Assembly (NCBI GenBank): GCA_002812745.2 | Contig: NCSJ02000021.1 | Coordinates: 62,001 to 126,000 of the forward strand | Length of the DNA: 64,000 bases | DNA from: Scytalidium lignicola | Lineage: Eukaryota > Ascomycota > Leotiomycetes | Direction of reading: 5' to 3' | In this document: in pieces, positions 61,206 through 64,000 of the stretch | Numbering within the stretch: the stretch's first letter is position 1 | Layout of the letters: the number at the start of each line of letters is the position of its first letter | The notes under the pieces: generated by a model | What the model was told of the DNA's origin: nothing | The model's input: the letters and a program-made list of their open reading frames with translations, nothing else | Databases searched by the model: none | Position numbers and translations under genes: made by a program

Positions 61206-62711
61206 GGATACTCTTTGATAATACGCAACACCCTGGTGTGGATATTTTTTTTCATAGCTACATTTTATTTTCGCATGCTCTACTTCAGCGACCGTCCCAT
61301 AAACTTGGAGCAGACACCTTTTTGAGGAGTACCTGGAGACCTGCGAATACAATACAATATAATCTACAGCGCACAGGATCAGGACACACCTAAGCTCTTA
61401 TACCCGGACCGATCAACTAGTTTATATCTCCGTCACTGTACGACCTTTTACGAAGTAATCACCACATACATACTCGATACCCGAAGGCGGATGAGCCGAC
61501 GAAGGATCCCTGAGTTCTTATCAAGTCTCGTCGTAAGAGCCGGCAGTCAAGTCCATACGGGAAACGACGGCTTCGGCTTAGTCTTCACCATATCTCTCCT
61601 ACCATAGGAGGTTATGTTACCTATGTAATTTTTAGTCCTATAATTCCTTCCGTTATTTTTTCTTCTATTTTTCTATTTTTCTATTATTTTTTTGGTTCTT
61701 TATTAGGTTATTATATCTCGGATATCTTTTCTGCTTGTTTAGGTGGCGTTTTNGTTTTTNGTTTTTTTTAACTGTCTTTCTGGGTATGGTCTTGTCTATT
61801 TTTTNATATATACATTTTTTTTTATCCTGCGAAAACACGCGTTTCCTTTTGTTGTTAAATCGGTATTTTGACCCCCAACAAAATGTCCGGAGTGATGAGA
61901 ATGATCCTACGGGATTATGAGAACGACGAGACAAAGGAGTTGTACATTCTGTTATACCTGCATTGGGCGGGGTTATCAGGTTCGTCGATGAAAAAAGCGT
62001 TTCAAGGAGGGAGTGGTGGAAACCGGGGCGGGTGTATCTCCAGGGGAATGGCAAGTTGGTCGTTTCCCCCCCGCCTTTGTATGATTACAATATTTTTACT
62101 TGAGTGGATTTTTTTTTNGGTTAATGCTGAATGTGGCAGGGAGTAAATCATGTATTTTATTATATAAGGGAATGAAAATTTAGTGTTATATTAAAACTCT
62201 TGTTGTTTGATTGTTTGATTGTTTGACTAAACCGCTTTGGTATCTGTTTAAAAGGACCCTCAAACATGATTGATTTGATTATAGAATCCTAAGCTGCCGG
62301 CGACGATAATACTAAAGCAGTTCTAATCGTTTGTTGAGTATGTCATACCCACATTCTACTCCAATTCAAAGGGAATAACATATCTTGGTATTAGTAAATA
62401 AAAAAANGGTATAAAAAANGTCTCTAAATTTGTAGGTTGTCTCTACATTTATGATCTTAATTTGAAGGCTTTGTGATCGGCTCAGTTTCGCTACGGTCTA
62501 TTGTCCCTTCGCTCATTTCTGTGCAACAAAGGTGTCCACCATACCATGCTGGGGGGTTAACCAAAGTTCCTTTATGTTGTGCTTTATGTTTCTTGCATAC
62601 TAGACTATACTTTGTCAGAATGGCCCCAAGATACGGGGTTTAATATGAACAATAGAATATCTTGGTCTGCAGTTGCTGGATAGCGGTATATATTGAGAAC
62701 TTATAACATAG
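61206..62711. other. 3' flank and gene-poor spacer with Ns
   Basis: T-rich with long homopolymers. Ns lie at 61753, 61760, 61805, 62118, 62407 and 62419. A TTGTTTGA tandem (about three copies) is at 62203-62227. The frames at 61665-62146 cross Ns and look random. The first few hundred bases should be the zinc-finger gene's 3' UTR. Confidence 0.55.
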
Positions 62712-62950
62712 GATGCAGCTCTGCCTTTTGCTCGTGCTCAGGTTCTGGAACCAAGGTTAATAAATGCCTGAGATGTTCAACAAAAGAAAAAGCTGTTCGA
62801 AACTACGAAGACCTAGCCTCATTGAAAGGTGAGATTAGGTATTAATAGGCTGAACTGTCAGATTAAATCTCTTATTGCAATTTGATAGCATTGAAGATTC
62901 CTTGGGTCATTCGCAGGAAAGATGCAGCTGAGTCTGCCGATGACTGGTAG
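62712..62950 (+). CDS. possible terminal exons of an unrecognised gene
   Basis: Two segments, 62712-62828 and 62889-62950, could be the last exons of a plus-strand gene. The first follows an AACATAG acceptor and reads CSSAFCSCSGSGTKVNKCLRC, then TKEKAVRNYEDLASLK. A 60-nt intron with GTGAGA, a GCTGAAC branch and TTGATAG joins in phase to ALKIPWVIRRKDAAESADDW and a stop. The translation looks like real protein, with paired cysteines that might bind metal, but I recognise no family. The upstream exon needed to supply the start codon was not found between 61200 and 62700. It may therefore be a gene remnant or a chance frame. Confidence 0.28.
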
Positions 62951-64000
62951 AACCATCATTGCATCTTCAAGGTTAGCCTCATCATTGTCCTGACCTTTGG
63001 TTATAGTAGTGAGGCAGTCATGTTCATTGAATAGCAGATGCGCACTAATCTAGTCCTTCGAGTTGAAAGGCTCATGAACGACATTATGATGAATGCGATC
63101 TCTTTGGAAGAAGACTACACGGAAACCATTTGACCTACCCTGGGTAAGTCGTGATCAGGAAGCGAAGTTTGAGGATGTTCCCGATTCCCTCCATCTTATT
63201 CCGGGAAAAACAGGAAGAACAAGCTGCTCTTTCAAGTAGAGATAACTCTCAGCTCAAGGTTTTACAAGTAGTTTGGCCCTGAAAATCTATTCGAATTCGA
63301 TCGTGTCTTTCCTGTTACACCAGTAACCGATGGTATTTGGTACTGAGAAGCTCGCACTTTACTGCGTCTAGTTTTACTGTTGTGACTTCGCTGAGGGTCT
63401 TGTACTGTACGTCCGTACATGGGATCAAAGGGCAAGGCAGCTTGCATTAAAAAGGCTTCTCGTTTGTCTTGACGTAGTAGACCTTACTAAGTACCCCCGA
63501 GGGAAAAAAAATACACCGACCGTAATAAATAATGTGATTGATTGGATAAAACATTTTATATATTCCAAGTTTGGTGATCTATCAGCCTCCAAACCGGAAG
63601 GTTTTTTCGATCCATTGTAAGCCGCCACTGGGTTCTGAGCTGAGTAAGGGCATTCCCACGGTGACAATAGCCTCTCACGAATAAATTTCTGAAGATGAAA
63701 GAAGTTTATTAAGAGTATCTCTTATATTTGCTTTGTGTTCGAAAGTTTGATGATGCCGCATCTATTCCTCGTGTCCTCTTACAAATGGAGGAAAGCGATT
63801 TAATAGCAACACTCCTACTGGTGGAGCTAGGCGTGGCGATTTCGGCGCCCGCTTACATAATTCAATTCCCCGTTCTCGAATCATCGGGACGTCTGTTTAA
63901 GCATCATGTTATTGAGCGGATGCCTTATTTCGGTGGCCTGGTCTCTCAACGAACTTCAACAATCAAGCTGAGGCAGCGGCCATCCCTCATTCACCTTCGT
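62951..64000. other. window end, no gene supported
   Basis: Open frames at 63262-63447 (-) and 63425-63667 (-) look random. A GTACTGTACGTCCGTAC motif lies at 63402-63418. Around 63810-63900 a plus-strand frame reads NTPTGGARRGDFGARL, which could be coding but has no start in view. Confidence 0.5.

Overview
The window looks like a chromosomal segment of a filamentous ascomycete (Pezizomycotina, plausibly a leotiomycete; that finer placement is an impression, not a demonstration). The protein-coding genes are split by short introns (about 49-120 nt) with GTRNGT-type donors, CTRAC-like branch points and YAG acceptors. Gene content is fungal: a secreted GH10 xylanase with a C-terminal CBM1, a Dlt1-type membrane protein and V-ATPase, AP-2 and Arp2/3 subunits. 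Single N bases sit beside homopolymer runs, so run lengths are not always reliable. All exon joins below were worked out by hand from splice signals, reading phase and family conservation.

Layout. 1-8.6 kb is almost gene-free. It holds one probable very short gene (30 codons at 4882-4974) behind a long pyrimidine-rich leader with a 5' UTR intron. 8.6-29.4 kb is a compact block of core genes: a metallophosphoesterase (-), ARPC5/Arc15 (+), AP-2 alpha adaptin (-), an NDUFAF5-like complex I assembly factor (+), a membrane-anchored double-psi beta-barrel protein (-, reading frame interrupted), a PLP aminotransferase (-), V-ATPase subunit a (-), an SV2-like MFS transporter (-) and a Dlt1-like protein (+). 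29.4-36.7 kb holds one serine-rich hypothetical gene (-) and otherwise spacer. 36.7-38.1 kb is the GH10-CBM1 xylanase (+), followed by a weak three-exon candidate (-). 39.4-45.2 kb is nearly devoid of open frames in all six phases. It surrounds one short-chain dehydrogenase gene whose reading frame carries a TAG where the family has Trp. 45-59 kb is a long gene-poor stretch, rich in ACAGTACTGT-like palindromes. 59.8-61.2 kb encodes a four-finger C2H2 transcription factor (+). The end of the window contains only an unconfirmed pair of exons.

The core block serves general cell functions: endocytosis and actin branching (AP-2, Arp2/3), vacuole acidification (V-ATPase), respiration (NDUFAF5) and transport. 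I see no biosynthetic cluster, CRISPR array, rRNA, clear tRNA or intact transposon. The most notable signals are the apparently disabled dehydrogenase in an ORF desert, the tiny spliced-leader gene at 4.9 kb, the intergenic palindrome family, and several short exon-like segments that fit no recognised protein.
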